Assembly: GCA_963693085.1 (NCBI GenBank)
Contig: OY856409.1
Coordinates: 1,333,599,915 to 1,333,663,914 of the forward strand
Direction: 5' to 3'
DNA length: 64,000 bases
Source: Alisma plantago-aquatica
Taxonomy: Eukaryota > Streptophyta > Magnoliopsida > Alismatales > Alismataceae
The notes under the pieces were generated by a model. The model did no database searches. It saw only the letters and a program-made list of their open reading frames with translations, and was not told the origin of the DNA. Shown here piece after piece: positions 39,440 to 50,146 of this stretch (positions are counted from its first letter, which is position 1; every line of letters begins with the position of its first letter). The position numbers and the translations under genes are program-made.

Positions 39440-41990
39440 GATACAAATCCAATCCAAATCTTTACACTTTTTTTGCAATGGTTAATTTATGATAGTTTAA
39501 TACTTCCATCTTCTATTGATGATAAAACGATGAAGGGACACATTCGTAATGCTAAAGGTAACATTGTTATGTTAATCTTGGATATTTGATAACTCTTATG
39601 ATTGATGAACCCCTATGCTGGGTTTGAAGGGAACAAGTTGTTGGTGACATGTTGAACCCTCTGCAAAGTGTTGAATACTAGATAGTTACTAAGAAGTTTG
39701 AAAGATCAATTATAAAAATATAAGATTTAATATTTATTGGTGTATATCCATAAAAACACAAACCATGATAATACTATTCCATACTATTACTTGTTTTATA
39801 GGGTAGAGCAAGGCTCTACTTGCCAATGACTACTGCAAAATTAGGGAGTGGTGTTGATGACTTGAAGCAAGTTGGGGAAAGAGACATAGGCTTGGTTGGG
39901 ATACCTTAATCTTGAGTACTACAATACAAATAACGTGGAAAAGTATTCACAACATTCAAGTCTATTTCGCATTGAAGACTTGAAAACATAGCATAGATGG
40001 ACTTCCCTTTAAAGGTCACACGGACAAAAAAAAAGTGAAATTAAAATACACAGTGCAATTAATTCTTTAGGTCTTTTCCTATTGTAAATGGTCCCTACTT
40101 GATTCATAAATTTATACTTTAGTGACACGAAATAGTTTTACACCTATAAAGGAGTTTTAGCTCATGGTATCTAGGTTTCAATGGTTAATGGTCACGTTTA
40201 TTTGGATTTGTTGTAAGTGTGTATATTATTACTTATACACTTGTTTTTCATAACCGGTCCTAAATTGTGGAATATAGTTTTTTTATTGATGCGAGAAGTC
40301 ACTATTTACATATTATAGGGTTAGAACATGGTATTCTATATAAAAATATCGGGACAATACACGATACTTCCATTGTGGGAATTTTAAAAAATTCTAGGAT
40401 GAAGAAGAATAAAAGAACATAATCACATATATATCTCAAAATCAATTCATTCCGACATCTAGTGTAAAAGGGTTATGCCAACTAAACACATTTAGAACCG
40501 CAACAAATACAATAACATTAGGATTCATTTGCATAGGACAAAAGATAGAATTTAATAATAATGTGGAACAGATTCTAAAAGACCAAGGAATTGTGGTTAT
40601 TGGTCACCAAAAGTACATATAAAACCCTTTTTAACATGCCATGAAGTTTAAAAAAAATGTTAATTTAGTGAGAAATATAATCATATAATGAACGCTCATA
40701 TCTACTACAATAGTTTTATAGGCTCTTTTAATAAAATACATGTTAGTGTTTTTATAATTAGAATCTCAAAACATAAGCTCTAGCGGTAGAGGTAAAAAAT
40801 GTAACGAAAAAACCATACCATATAAAAGGATATTGTCTAGTAATATACACAATCAATAGGTGTCAAAAACAAGAGATGGCTACATCAATATGGGGTATGT
40901 GCGTGATCTGATGTTATAGATGTGTATTATAATTTAAACACTCATCAACATAAGATAACCCATTGGAAGTAATTTTAGTATACTGTGGTCACAATTGTAG
41001 TTACTAAATGGTAATTCGAATACAGCCAAGGATATATACTTGTCATAGGTATGATAATAGTCATTGTTGGTAAAAAGTACAGAAGTCTAAGAGAAGCTAA
41101 TTAAGATATGGTTGTGTGAACTCACCCAACAATCTAGAATAAGTAAACTCCAAGAACATCCCACACCACAAGACAATATTTCTTAGTTGGCTCGAGGAGT
41201 GTGTATAGACAAGGACCGATACAGGATATGAGGGAGGAAGACGAAGTCTGCATTGATGCATATGGAGGTGTTAGGATGAATTTAAAGGACAAAAAGGTTG
41301 TATAGTTCATGGATCTCCAGGATTTGATCTCGTTATAGAGGTTTTAGACCTGATCTCTGTAATATAATGTGGAGAAGGTAGGTAACAAGAGCCTTGCATA
41401 GATATGAAAAAAAAATAGTAAAACATTTGAAAACGAATGTTAGAGTGTAATCGTGAATGTGATAACCAATATGCTAAAACTTAGTGTATATGCATGAACA
41501 TTGGATGGAAATTGTAAGTTTCCAAAAAGGATGAAGGAATGTACGAGCATTGGTAACTAATAATTATATTTTCTATATTAAATCCAGCATTTTAAATATA
41601 TTATTAAAAAAATAATTTGTCAACAAGACAAGAAAATTGATATGTAACAAATCGTTTACGTACAATATTTCATGAATGTTGTGTTTCGTCGCTTAAAAAC
41701 GTGGGACTAACATGTTATAATTTATTTATTCATTAACAAATCTCCATGAAATGTGATACAGTTCTACTTAAATAAATAACTCATAATACCACGTTGTGGG
41801 ATTTATAAAACACGACACAATGAGGAGAAAAATATCATTTGTGTATGAAAAAATGACATATCTTAGATCTCAGTATATCTTTGAACTTCTTCAATAATGA
41901 TTGAAAGCAAATAATAACGACATATTAGAAGTACATAACATCAAATTAAGAGAACTGTGACAACAGGTATCAAACCCAAAAGTGAACAAT
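39440..41990. other. 2.5 kb of AT-rich sequence without recognisable genes
   Basis: Only short ORFs occur and no repeat, terminal structure or domain is evident. It could be the decayed interior of an older element or intergenic DNA. Confidence 0.4.
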
Positions 41991-42002
41991 GGCAATCAGG
42001 CA

Positions 42003-42913
42003 TCAAACAAGTAACAGATAACAAAAACTTATCTGTGCTTTGACCATGGCAGTTTCTGATGGGATCAATTTCAGACATAACGGGAATACCCTGCATGAAA
42101 GGAAAGTGGGGAACGTAAACGGAGATTATACATTTGGTTATCTTATTACCATATATGATAGTTACATATATCAAATTACATGACAACTTCACCTTCTTTT
42201 TCAGCATCGCATTCTATATGAATGAATACTCCATGCATTGCAGGCCCTTGAACATTAACAATCAAATGTTTCATGATGTAACAGCTATACAGAAAACAAC
42301 ATATAGGCGTAATAATAATACTCCCTAGACAATAATCTGTTTGCTTATATGGCTCTCTCAGGTCCATTAATTTTGTTGTTCCAAGCATCAGTTTTCCCTT
42401 GGTCCTCATCTTAATGTCTCCGCTGACTTTTGGAAGGATTGGCGGTGAACCTAAAAACAAAAAGACAGAACTTTGAGATGGCATTCAAGACGTACCAGAA
42501 ATGGAATTCGACTGAAGTTTTACCAAATCAGATTCATATACAACTGCAGAAAAAATGTTTACGCCTACAAAAGACAGTATTTTGAAACAACATAATAAAC
42601 ATGCACCACGTATCACTAATTTGTCATATCTCTATGGTATATATACATATAAATCAAAAGAGAATTGAGCATCATTTTGCAGCGGCGCACCACTTCTAGA
42701 TGACTACCAATCTGGGCTTTTTTTCCAGGTCGTCGATGTTATAATCATGCTTACTCAATTAATTTTATTACAGACCAAGATAGAAGAAACATAAACAATC
42801 CTCATGCTTTAGTGGCCATCAAATTTACCCGACGATTTTTCTTGGCGCATCGCTGAGCCTACTGCTTGCGGAATATTTGAACTTTTCTGGAGTCTACTTA
42901 AAGTTGGTACGGT
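42003..42913 (-). CDS. 3' part of an unrecognised host gene, three phase-compatible exons
   Basis: On the minus strand: exon A 42913-42829 (after CGTTTCAG; TVPTLSRLQKSSNIPQAVG...; ends with one base before GTAAAT). Exon B 42450-42180 (after TTTGTTTTTAG; supplies two bases; GSPPILPKVSGDIKM, then VNVQGPAMHGVFIHIECD; ends after two bases of a codon before GTAATT). Exon C 42090-42003 (after TTTCATGCAG; supplies one base; VFPLCLKLIPSETAMVK; stop TGA 42005-42003). All three phases fit, which is unlikely by chance. The GxPP...GxI...VxGPxxxGxxxIxxE pattern recalls small mitochondrial assembly proteins of the Coa1/Tim21 kind, but I do not claim that identity. Upstream exons and the start were not found. 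Confidence 0.5.
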
Positions 42914-43255
42914 CTGAAACGAAACATGTCTTTTATCACATACGCGTCGCATGCAGCTTCGGTCTTAGGGTTAGGTTGGAATAGGGCACATACAGGCAAT
43001 GGATATAATGTGGCCGCCAATGTAGAGACGGAAGGAGGAATAAGTTTGCAAAGGGTGAACGGGGACTAAGGAAACGAAGAGTCCAATTTAAATAGGGAGT
43101 AACGAGGACTGTGGATTTGCAGTGGTCAGAATTGGAGACGAACACGTGAAAGAAGATAAAAAAAGTCGAGGGAACATGCAATATGGAAACGAGTACTAAG
43201 AAAAAGGAAGAGACCAGTTTGAATCGCGAATTGAGAGGACGAAGACGAGTAGTGG

Positions 43256-43260
<5 letters not shown>

Positions 43261-43319
<59 letters not shown>
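43261..43319. repeat. (TA)n microsatellite
   Basis: About 59 bases of uninterrupted TA repeat. A short + ORF running through it (Tyr-Ile repeats) is an artefact. Confidence 0.98.
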
Positions 43320-43322
<3 letters not shown>

Positions 43323-45137
43323 TGAGGACGATTGCGGTCGTACCTCGAATTTTAGGGTTGAATACCCTGGTTTCTAGTGACGTGGCCTATGTACCCAGGG
43401 CAGACTAGGATGATTGCAGTTTGATTGTTATTCACTGCGACAAATTTGTACTGACCGAGGGGAAGAGATCTTAGTAATCCGACTCTCCTAGATCTTGTAT
43501 GAAGCTGTTTGCGACTTTGCAATGGTGAACTGGTAGTTTGAGTGCTACACCTTGAACTACTCAAGATTTAATAAGATATGTAAATCAACTGTATAACATA
43601 TCTGTTAGGGTTATACGACAATTCACATTGATTGATAACCCTTGCTTTGTCTCTTTTAATAGTTAGATGATGTATGATGTGGAAGAGAAATCAACTGTAC
43701 ATATGGTGATAGCTCTGTCTATTTCTTTGACTATCATGTAAATCTTTCATCTCTGCTATTATCTGCTTTATCTGTCTAATTACATAATCTGTTGTAAGCA
43801 ATAGACATTGTTGAGAGTTATATCTCTCGCTGGGACATGAGTCTCACCTCGTGGGTCACTACATCTTTTTAGGTGATCGTCAAGAGATCCGTCAGACCCG
43901 TGTCTGCGAGGAGTAGCTTGGAAATCCTTAGAGGAAGAATGTTGACTAGTTGTTTAGTGTGTCGTAGAGTCGTCCCTTTACTCTCAGGTCCGGGCGGGGA
44001 AGTTTTGTAGATGATGTACATCGACTCGAGTGTTTGATGGTGAACTGATGTTTGTACATGATGTATATATGTGGACAATACCTTTTGTATACAAGTTGTG
44101 GATGAGGCCACAAGACAGTTGTAAAGGTACCTGGCATGATATATGATTTTATGCAAGATGTTAGGCTTTAATGTAAATGTTCTTGGACGTTTTAGAAGTT
44201 TAATTTGGTTTTAATTATGCACTTTTTTAGTAATGTGATTAATTAGTGATCTATCGTGTTTTGGTTTTGAGTAATCTCGTTTAGCGTGGCGGGTTGTCAC
44301 AACCGCTGCCTTGGGTAATTCAGCAATATCTATGATGGTATGTCGTGCTTCATTCTCCTAGTTGGTTGACGTAGGAGTGCACATGACTTGTATAAAATAT
44401 TTATTTCTTAGTAGTAGTTCACATGTACCTCATGCATCTGTTAGTTTGACAATTTTTGGGTACAATCTTGTAGATTTGCTTTGATCTTCCTCACCTTTAA
44501 CTTTGCATTCCTTCATTATGTTCCATATTTTTTCTTTCCGCAATTTTCAGTTTAACTTGTTGATCCCTTGCAATCATTGGAGTATTCTTTTGTTTCACAA
44601 TATCCCAAGAGTTTGAAGAGGATTGACAGGGGGTGGGGTGTAGGACCAAAGGCCTCTTTTTTACCAAAAGACATTGTCTAGACCAATTAGCTCATCCACC
44701 TTTCTAGGTTGTCTCTGTATCGCATTCACACTGTCCTTCACTTGAATATGTTGCTTTAGGGACTTGATGATCCTCACCATCAAATCCTCAACTCTCTAGA
44801 CCAATTAACTCGTCCACCTTTCTGGGTTGCCTTTGTATTGCATAAATAGTATCCTTCATCTGCACAAGTTGCTTTAGGGATATGATATAAAAACCTTATC
44901 ATCAAAGCCAGAATTCTAACCATGCTACATTGAATAGGTGGGTCTTTCTTTTTTATTCAACTCCATTTTAGGTCACACTTTTGCTAAAATGTAGTGAAGT
45001 TGGATCTCCCTCTAGTAGTCTTCCATGCTGTTCACACTTACCTCTCCCCATCCAACTCTTCCAATTCAACATTACTCTGAAGATATAAAAACCTAAGTTG
45101 TCTTTAAAATTATCTTGAGTGTGGATCATATCCACGG
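43320..45137. other. non-coding sequence with an ~118-bp direct repeat
   Basis: No gene is supported. From 44303 a short copia-like C-terminal trace may continue the fragment at 37494-37646. Two similar ~95-bp units lie at about 44677-44772 and 44794-44890, each holding CTAGACCAATTA, TCCACCTTTCT and GTTGCTTTAGGGA. In antisense they read like a short hydrophilic helical segment, but the frame is broken. Confidence 0.4.
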
Positions 45138-45146
45138 CTTAAAACT

Positions 45147-45963
45147 GTCACATATGCAAGGAAGCACATACACATTTTTAGACACCGGCACTGACACGGG
45201 TATGGACACGGGACATGGCAATTTCCTAAAATATAGGACACGGACACGACATTTGATGGGAGGATTTTTTGTAAAAGTATATACATATGTGTGTATAATG
45301 CATGTACGTGTATATTGGAATTACTTAGAAACATATCTAAAAAATATTTACATATGTATTCATAATTGTGTGTTTTTGTGTAGTATAAACACTATCAAGC
45401 ACATATCAACACATTGTTGCAGTTTTTTTAGTAAACATAGTAGATTTTCAGACTGAATACATGAGTACCTGTTACTCATTTACTCAATGTAGTAGACGCA
45501 ATGTGATTTATGATACCTAGTTCATCTTAGATTTTACATATTGATTCTTTCAAAGACATTTTGTTTGCAGTTTTGTGATTATATCTCAGCTTTGTAATGC
45601 AAATTCTCAATGACAAGACATAATTAAAAAGTAGTTGCATGTCCAGAATTTACACAGTGAAAGAAATGGGTTTCAGCTGCAGCAACTGCTAGGCTGATGT
45701 GCCCAGGGAGTAGCTGCATATTCAAATATTATACACTGAAATAGGTAGCAGCAGCAGCAAATGTTAGGCTGATGTGTCCAGGGAGTGTCCGGGCAGTGTC
45801 TAGCCGTGTCCGGGCTGCAAAAATAGAAAAAAATGGATAGGACACGTCTTGGCCGTGTCCAAAACGTTTTTGGCTGTGTCCGGGAGGCGTCTGTGTCCAA
45901 ATCGTGTCCGACACAGACACAGGGGCTGTATACAAGTGTCCGCGGTTCCTAGCTTAGTGTGTC
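45147..45963. mobile_element. non-autonomous Mutator-like element, 817 bp
   Basis: A perfect 9-bp TSD CTTAAAACT (45138-45146, 45964-45972) flanks the element. Its ends are inverted repeats: GTCACATATGCAAGGAAGCA on the left, and on the complementary strand at the right GACACACTAAGCTAGGAACC. Sub-terminal tracts are rich in GACACGG / CCGTGTC. The interior is AT-rich with a 78-bp spaced repeat (AGGCTGATGTGCCCAGGGAG, about 45692 and 45770). There is no transposase. The ends are related to those of the element at 53519-55447. Confidence 0.85.
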
Positions 45964-45972
45964 CTTAAAACT

Positions 45973-46388
45973 AGTCTTCCTTGAATATCTCCTAATTAGT
46001 GTTTCTGAAATAGAATGATTTATCTGAGGAAAGGACATTGAATGACTCGCTTTATAATTCGTAATCTCACCTTTCTATAGCGAGGTATGCCTCTTTCAAT
46101 GAATGTGTACCAATTTATGTCTCCCCGTTCTTGCTTTTGAACATGGGATTAGAGTTGGTTGTCTCCAATGATTGACCACTGATAACCTTTACCCCATCTT
46201 TTAGCTATAATACTTGTTAACAAACACACTTAAATGTGCCTAGGCATTAAGGGCCCCGTAATGGTGTACCTTACCCTGTGCCATTACATATGTGCAACTT
46301 GAGTCTTTTTATGGATTCCTAACCCCTCATCTGGTTTTCATAGTTTCTTTTGAGGTCAACGTATTTTAACTAATGATTGCAATTTGTA
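45973..46388. other. unassigned sequence
   Basis: No gene or element recognised between the Mutator-like element and the antisense copia that begins near 46389. Confidence 0.35.
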
Positions 46389-47025
46389 TTAAAAGTTTAT
46401 TTCCTCTATCTTTAGGGCTGTACCATGAATAGAGGTGGTGCCCAAAGCTGTGGCGTCAGAAATGGGATCCTTGATGGTGCAAGAGCGTATACCTTTCCTA
46501 GTTGCCATAGGGAGTTCAGATTGTATTGCAATTGACAACGATGGAGGGGCAGCTGCTTGTGCATCAACTTCCATGCACCAGTGGTAGACCTTAGAGAAGA
46601 ACTCAAGGGCCATAGGTGGTGGCAATGGTGATGAAATTGATGAAGGTGGAGGAAAGAGCCCCATATATGATTCCATCTCATTGGAATGCGTTGGGAAGAC
46701 ATCAATAAAGGGAAGTAAAACTTGTCCTCGTGATAGGTGACACCGATAGAAATGTAACCTGGACACGGGCTCAAGGCATTTGTATCCTTTTTGAGAGTAA
46801 GGGAATCCTAGATATACAGGTTTAATCACTCAGGTGGAATTTTTTTAGCCTCAGGATCAAAGTTATGAATGAAGGAAACACAACCAAAAATCTGAGGAGA
46901 TAGAGGAAGCTATTGTCTGTGGATAGAGATCACAAAAGGAGTTTTCTTTTTTGAGAGCCAAGGAGGGTTGATGGTTGATCAAGAAGTAGGTGGTGAGAAT
47001 AATGTCAAACCAAAAATATTTTGGT
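46389..47025 (-). pseudogene. element 11 integrase C-terminus and hinge
   Basis: The minus strand reads ILTTYFLINHQPS, then YLGFPYSQKGYKCLEPVSR, the conserved copia FLGYS..QKGYKCY block, and a Pro/Ser-rich hinge with RKGIRSCT near 46480. Frames shift once between the first two blocks. The core integrase lies on the other side of the LINE insertion. Confidence 0.7.
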
Positions 47026-47040
47026 AGGATGGCGTGAATA

Positions 47041-47887
47041 ATGTCGCGTATTTGTTCAGGATGATATTCCTTGGTGTATGTTATTTGCTGATGATATTGT
47101 TTTGATTGACGAAACAAAAGATGGATTGAATGATAAAGTTGAATGTTGGAGAAAGGCATTGGAATCAAATGGATTGATGATTAGCAGGAGCAAAACTGAG
47201 TATATGCATTGCAATTTCATCCAATCTCGCAGTGTGAATGATGGAGCCAAGTTGGACGGAGTAGATATACCACAATGTGACAAATTTCGTTACTTAGGTT
47301 CTATTATTCAAATAGACGGGGATGTCCAAAATGATGTTTGTCACCGGATCACTGCAGGATGGTTGAAATGGAGGAGTGCAACTGGAGTTTTATGCGATCA
47401 GAAGATCCCTCTCAGGTTAAAAAGTAAGTTTTATAGAATAGCTATACGACCAGCCATGCTCTATGGGAGTGAATGTTGGGCGGTGAAGAAACAAGGTCTA
47501 AACAAGATGAATGTGGCCGAAATGCGTATGCTGAGATGGATGTGTGGGAAGACAAGAAAAGATCGTTTGAGAAATGACTATATCAGGAATAAAGTGGGGG
47601 TGGCGAGCATTGAGGACAAGTTGCGTGAGGGCCGACTCAGATGGTACGGACATGTGCAATGCAGACCTACTAGTGCGCCTATACGAAGCAATGCTATTGA
47701 GCCAAACACTATAAATAGAAGAAGAGGAAGGCCTAAATTAACATGGGATGAGCTTATAAAGAGAGATTTTGAATCTCTACATCTCAACCAGAATATGACC
47801 CATGATAGAGCTGAATGGAAACGAAGGATCCATGTAGCCGACCCCAACATAGTTGGGATTGAGGCTTAGATGATGATGATGATGATG
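47041..47887 (+). mobile_element. 5'-truncated RTE-type LINE fragment
   Basis: The fragment is flanked by 15-bp direct repeats AGGATGGCGTGAATA (47026-47040) and AGGATGGCATGAATA (47888-47902), one mismatch. It begins in the middle of reverse transcriptase and ends in a short (GAT)n tail (about 47868-47887). 5' truncation, variable-length TSDs and a short simple-repeat tail are the marks of RTE-clade LINEs. It splits the antisense copia integrase. Confidence 0.85.
47043..47869 (+). CDS. C-terminal reverse transcriptase region of an RTE LINE, open frame
   Basis: The open frame enters upstream of WCMLFADDIVLIDET, whose FADD is the RT catalytic motif. It continues with KFRYLGSIIQIDGDV, the thumb-like tract AGWLKWRSATGVL, YRIAIRPAMLYGSECW, the Arg-rich AEMRMLRWMCGKTR and RRRGRPKLTWDELI, ending at TAG 47867-47869. 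These blocks occur in this order at the C-terminus of plant RTE proteins. About 275 codons are open with no stop, which is notable for a dead-on-arrival fragment. The endonuclease and most of RT are missing, so it is not functional. Confidence 0.85.
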
Positions 47888-47902
47888 AGGATGGCATGAA
47901 TA

Positions 47903-49480
47903 GTAAGTGAGCGTGTAATGTCAATAAAATCACGATTTTTATGCTCATCAATACTGTTTTGCTGTGGGGAATAAGCGGAGGGGCGCTGATGAATTGTTTC
48001 CATGTCTTAATAGAAAGAGGAAACTACCCATTGAGTGTACTCGAGGGCATTTCTGGTGCGAAGAATTTTAATGGATGCCGAGAATTGAATACAAACCGTA
48101 TTATGAAAGGCATGAATTAGGGGAAAATCTCATGACAAATTTTATGAAGATATAACCAAGTAATGCGCGAATAATCATCCACAAAGGTAGGAAATTATCT
48201 GAATCCATCATAACTCATGGTCTTGAATGAACCACAATCTTTGCTATGGATTAAATAAAAACTTTAGAAGATTGTTGTTGTACGAGACAGAAAGACAATG
48301 GTGATTTCCCAACTTAAATGCATGACAACAAATTGCAGAGCAAGAGAGAACATAAGTATCTAAAATCTGAGTTCGTACAATGATGGTTGATCAAAAAGAA
48401 AATGGAGCTGGAGAGGCGTGGCCACAACAAGGGCACTTGGCACGAACTGCGGAGGGTGGATAAGTAATAGAGATCACTAGAGCGTGCTCCCTGCCCAATC
48501 ATCGTCAAATCCTGTTAATCCTGCAATACAAAATCAGAGGGCTGAAAAGTTACAAATAGCAAGAGCAAGAGTCAACTAAGTTAGCCACAAACATAAGATT
48601 GTAGGGAAAAGTAGGGACAAAATGAACAAAAGATAGTTTCAAGGTAGGAGAAAGTGGAACAGTACACTTGGCAACCCAATTTACTAAACCATTTGCCTGA
48701 GTGACAATGGAATGCGGGATAAAAGAATCATAAGAGGTAAGGAGGTGTGGCATATTCGTCATATGCTGGGTAGCTCCAGAATCCACAGTCTAATTGGAGC
48801 GAGTGGCGAGAATAGAAGTCCCTGGGTTACCTTGATGGGCTACTGCTAGATGAGTCAATGGTGAGGCATTTGGCTAATTTACCAATGCATCAGTCAGAAG
48901 ATGACTGTGTAGATGGCACGTGAAGAGTAGAGTCACCATATGGCTGTGAAGCTTGAAGTGATCTTTCGTATTCTCCATTTGTTAGTAGGACATGAGAGGA
49001 GTTTCTAGAAGAGGGAGGAGCCACATGTTATCTGGGCCCAGGCTGATTGAAGTAGCAAAAACCTGGACAACATGCACAATACCTCTACAATGTCCTCGAC
49101 CGTAGTGAGCAAGATATCCATGTTTGGAATGGCAAACATCTTCAATGTCGTCCATCTTGCCACGATATGTGCACTTTGGATGTAGTCCTCAACCCTGTCC
49201 AAGAATATGAGCTGCAACCACGATGGCAACTTGGATGTTGAAGGCGGCAGTGTGAGAGATGCGGGCAGATTCCATCTTAGGTTGGGACAGATGAGCAGAT
49301 GTCTGGCCCATGGATTGAAGTGTCGTGTCAACAAGAAAGAACCGACAAACTATAGCATATCGGGGATGGAATCTATTCACAAATCACCCAGTGATGAGGG
49401 TAGATCTCTATTTGCTAACATCAATGAATGTTGTGGGCGAGAAAAAAATGAGTTGGCTGGTAATCACCTTCATTGAGTCA
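47903..49480 (-). pseudogene. element 11 gag end, protease and integrase N-terminal part
   Basis: The clearest part is protease 48786-48550 (MDSGATQHMTNMPHLL, with the catalytic Asp-Ser-Gly intact) followed by the usual hydrophobic tract (TFPYNLMFVANLVDS). Integrase traces continue toward 47903 in broken frames. Upstream, at 49334-49005, Cys/His words of a zinc knuckle are present but out of frame. Many frameshifts make it inactive. Confidence 0.65.
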
Positions 49481-49720
49481 TAGCACTTGGATAACATGCT
49501 CTTGTTGCTAAGAGAAGATCCTATCCATCACGTTGTAGAGACGAAGATAGTCGTTGTCATATATATAGAGCGGCTTCATCTCATCCCACATCTGCTTGAC
49601 ATCAATGAATGTTGTGGGTGAGACAAAAAGGAGTTGGCTAGCGAGTGCCTTCATCGAGTCATAGTACTTGGACAACGGTGGTCTCCTTGTTGCTTAGAGA
49701 AGATCTTGTCCATCACGTTT
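49420..49720. repeat. ~115-bp direct repeat, period about 180
   Basis: Two units starting ACATCAATGAATGTTGTGGG (about 49420 and 49601) each continue with GAGTTGGCT, TTCAT.GAGTCATAG, GCTTAGAGAAGATC-like and CATCACGTT words. They lie in the gag region of element 11 and show a partial internal duplication. Confidence 0.7.
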
Positions 49721-49839
49721 CCTAATATGTATGAGTCCTGCACTTATAAAATCCAACAAACCAAACATAAAATTTAACTGTACTGGATTTCAAGAATGCA
49801 ACATTTTACTAATGCAGGATGGACAAAATACAAGATTTC

Positions 49840-50112
49840 TGAAAATCTTGCTAACCGAACATCCCTGAGAGGAGCCGACACTCTCCGCCCTTAGATGCCT
49901 AGCCGTATAGGTAGCACGAGGTGTATGTTGTAACAACTATGGCAGGTTCCATGTTTATCATTGACTACTATGACTCTCTGAAGTCATACGTAATATCTAA
50001 CCTTCAAGAAATAGTTAGGGATTTAACAAAATAAAATTTTATCAAATTCTTATTGTATGATATGATAAACCATATTTGTTAATGACCTTCATAAGTTAAT
50101 TCTTGACTCTAG
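49840..50112. other. unassigned junction between elements 11 and 10
   Basis: AT-rich; nothing recognised. The truncated 3' LTR of element 10 begins to be recognisable only from about 50113. Confidence 0.3.
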
Positions 50113-50146
50113 TTAAATTAAATATAAAGCATAAAGCACATATATA

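Larger units (their letters stand above)
37647..44302. mobile_element. candidate LTR-type insertion with TGT...ACA ends
   Basis: The block starts TGTAAGACCCC and ends GGGTTGTCACA, termini typical of plant Ty3/gypsy LTRs. It is flanked by GCCGC (37642-37646) and ACCGC (44303-44307), four of five bases equal. It separates two halves of a copia-like C-terminus. A TATA-like ATATATATACCC at about 38248 follows a run of short GATGG palindromes. I cannot find a second copy of either end inside, nor any gypsy pol, so the internal LTR borders are unproven. A host-like gene lies inside in antisense. Confidence 0.3.
46389..49830 (-). mobile_element. antisense copia retrotransposon remnant (element 11)
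   Basis: From right to left on the minus strand: gag traces (49830-49190), a damaged zinc-knuckle region (about 49180-49090), protease (48786), a pre-integrase and integrase stretch (48500-47903), an interruption by a LINE fragment (47041-47887), then the integrase C-terminus and the hinge before RT (47025-46389). RT, RNase H and both LTRs are missing or unrecognisable. It differs in sequence from elements 5, 6 and 10. Confidence 0.7.

Noticed and set aside
43183..43377. ORF across the TA microsatellite
   Set aside because: It encodes Tyr-Ile repeats from (TA)n and is not a gene.
45110..45935. ORFs at both ends of the 45-kb Mutator-like element
   Set aside because: They consist of the Thr/Asp/Gly-type translation of repeated GACACGG words and have no transposase features.
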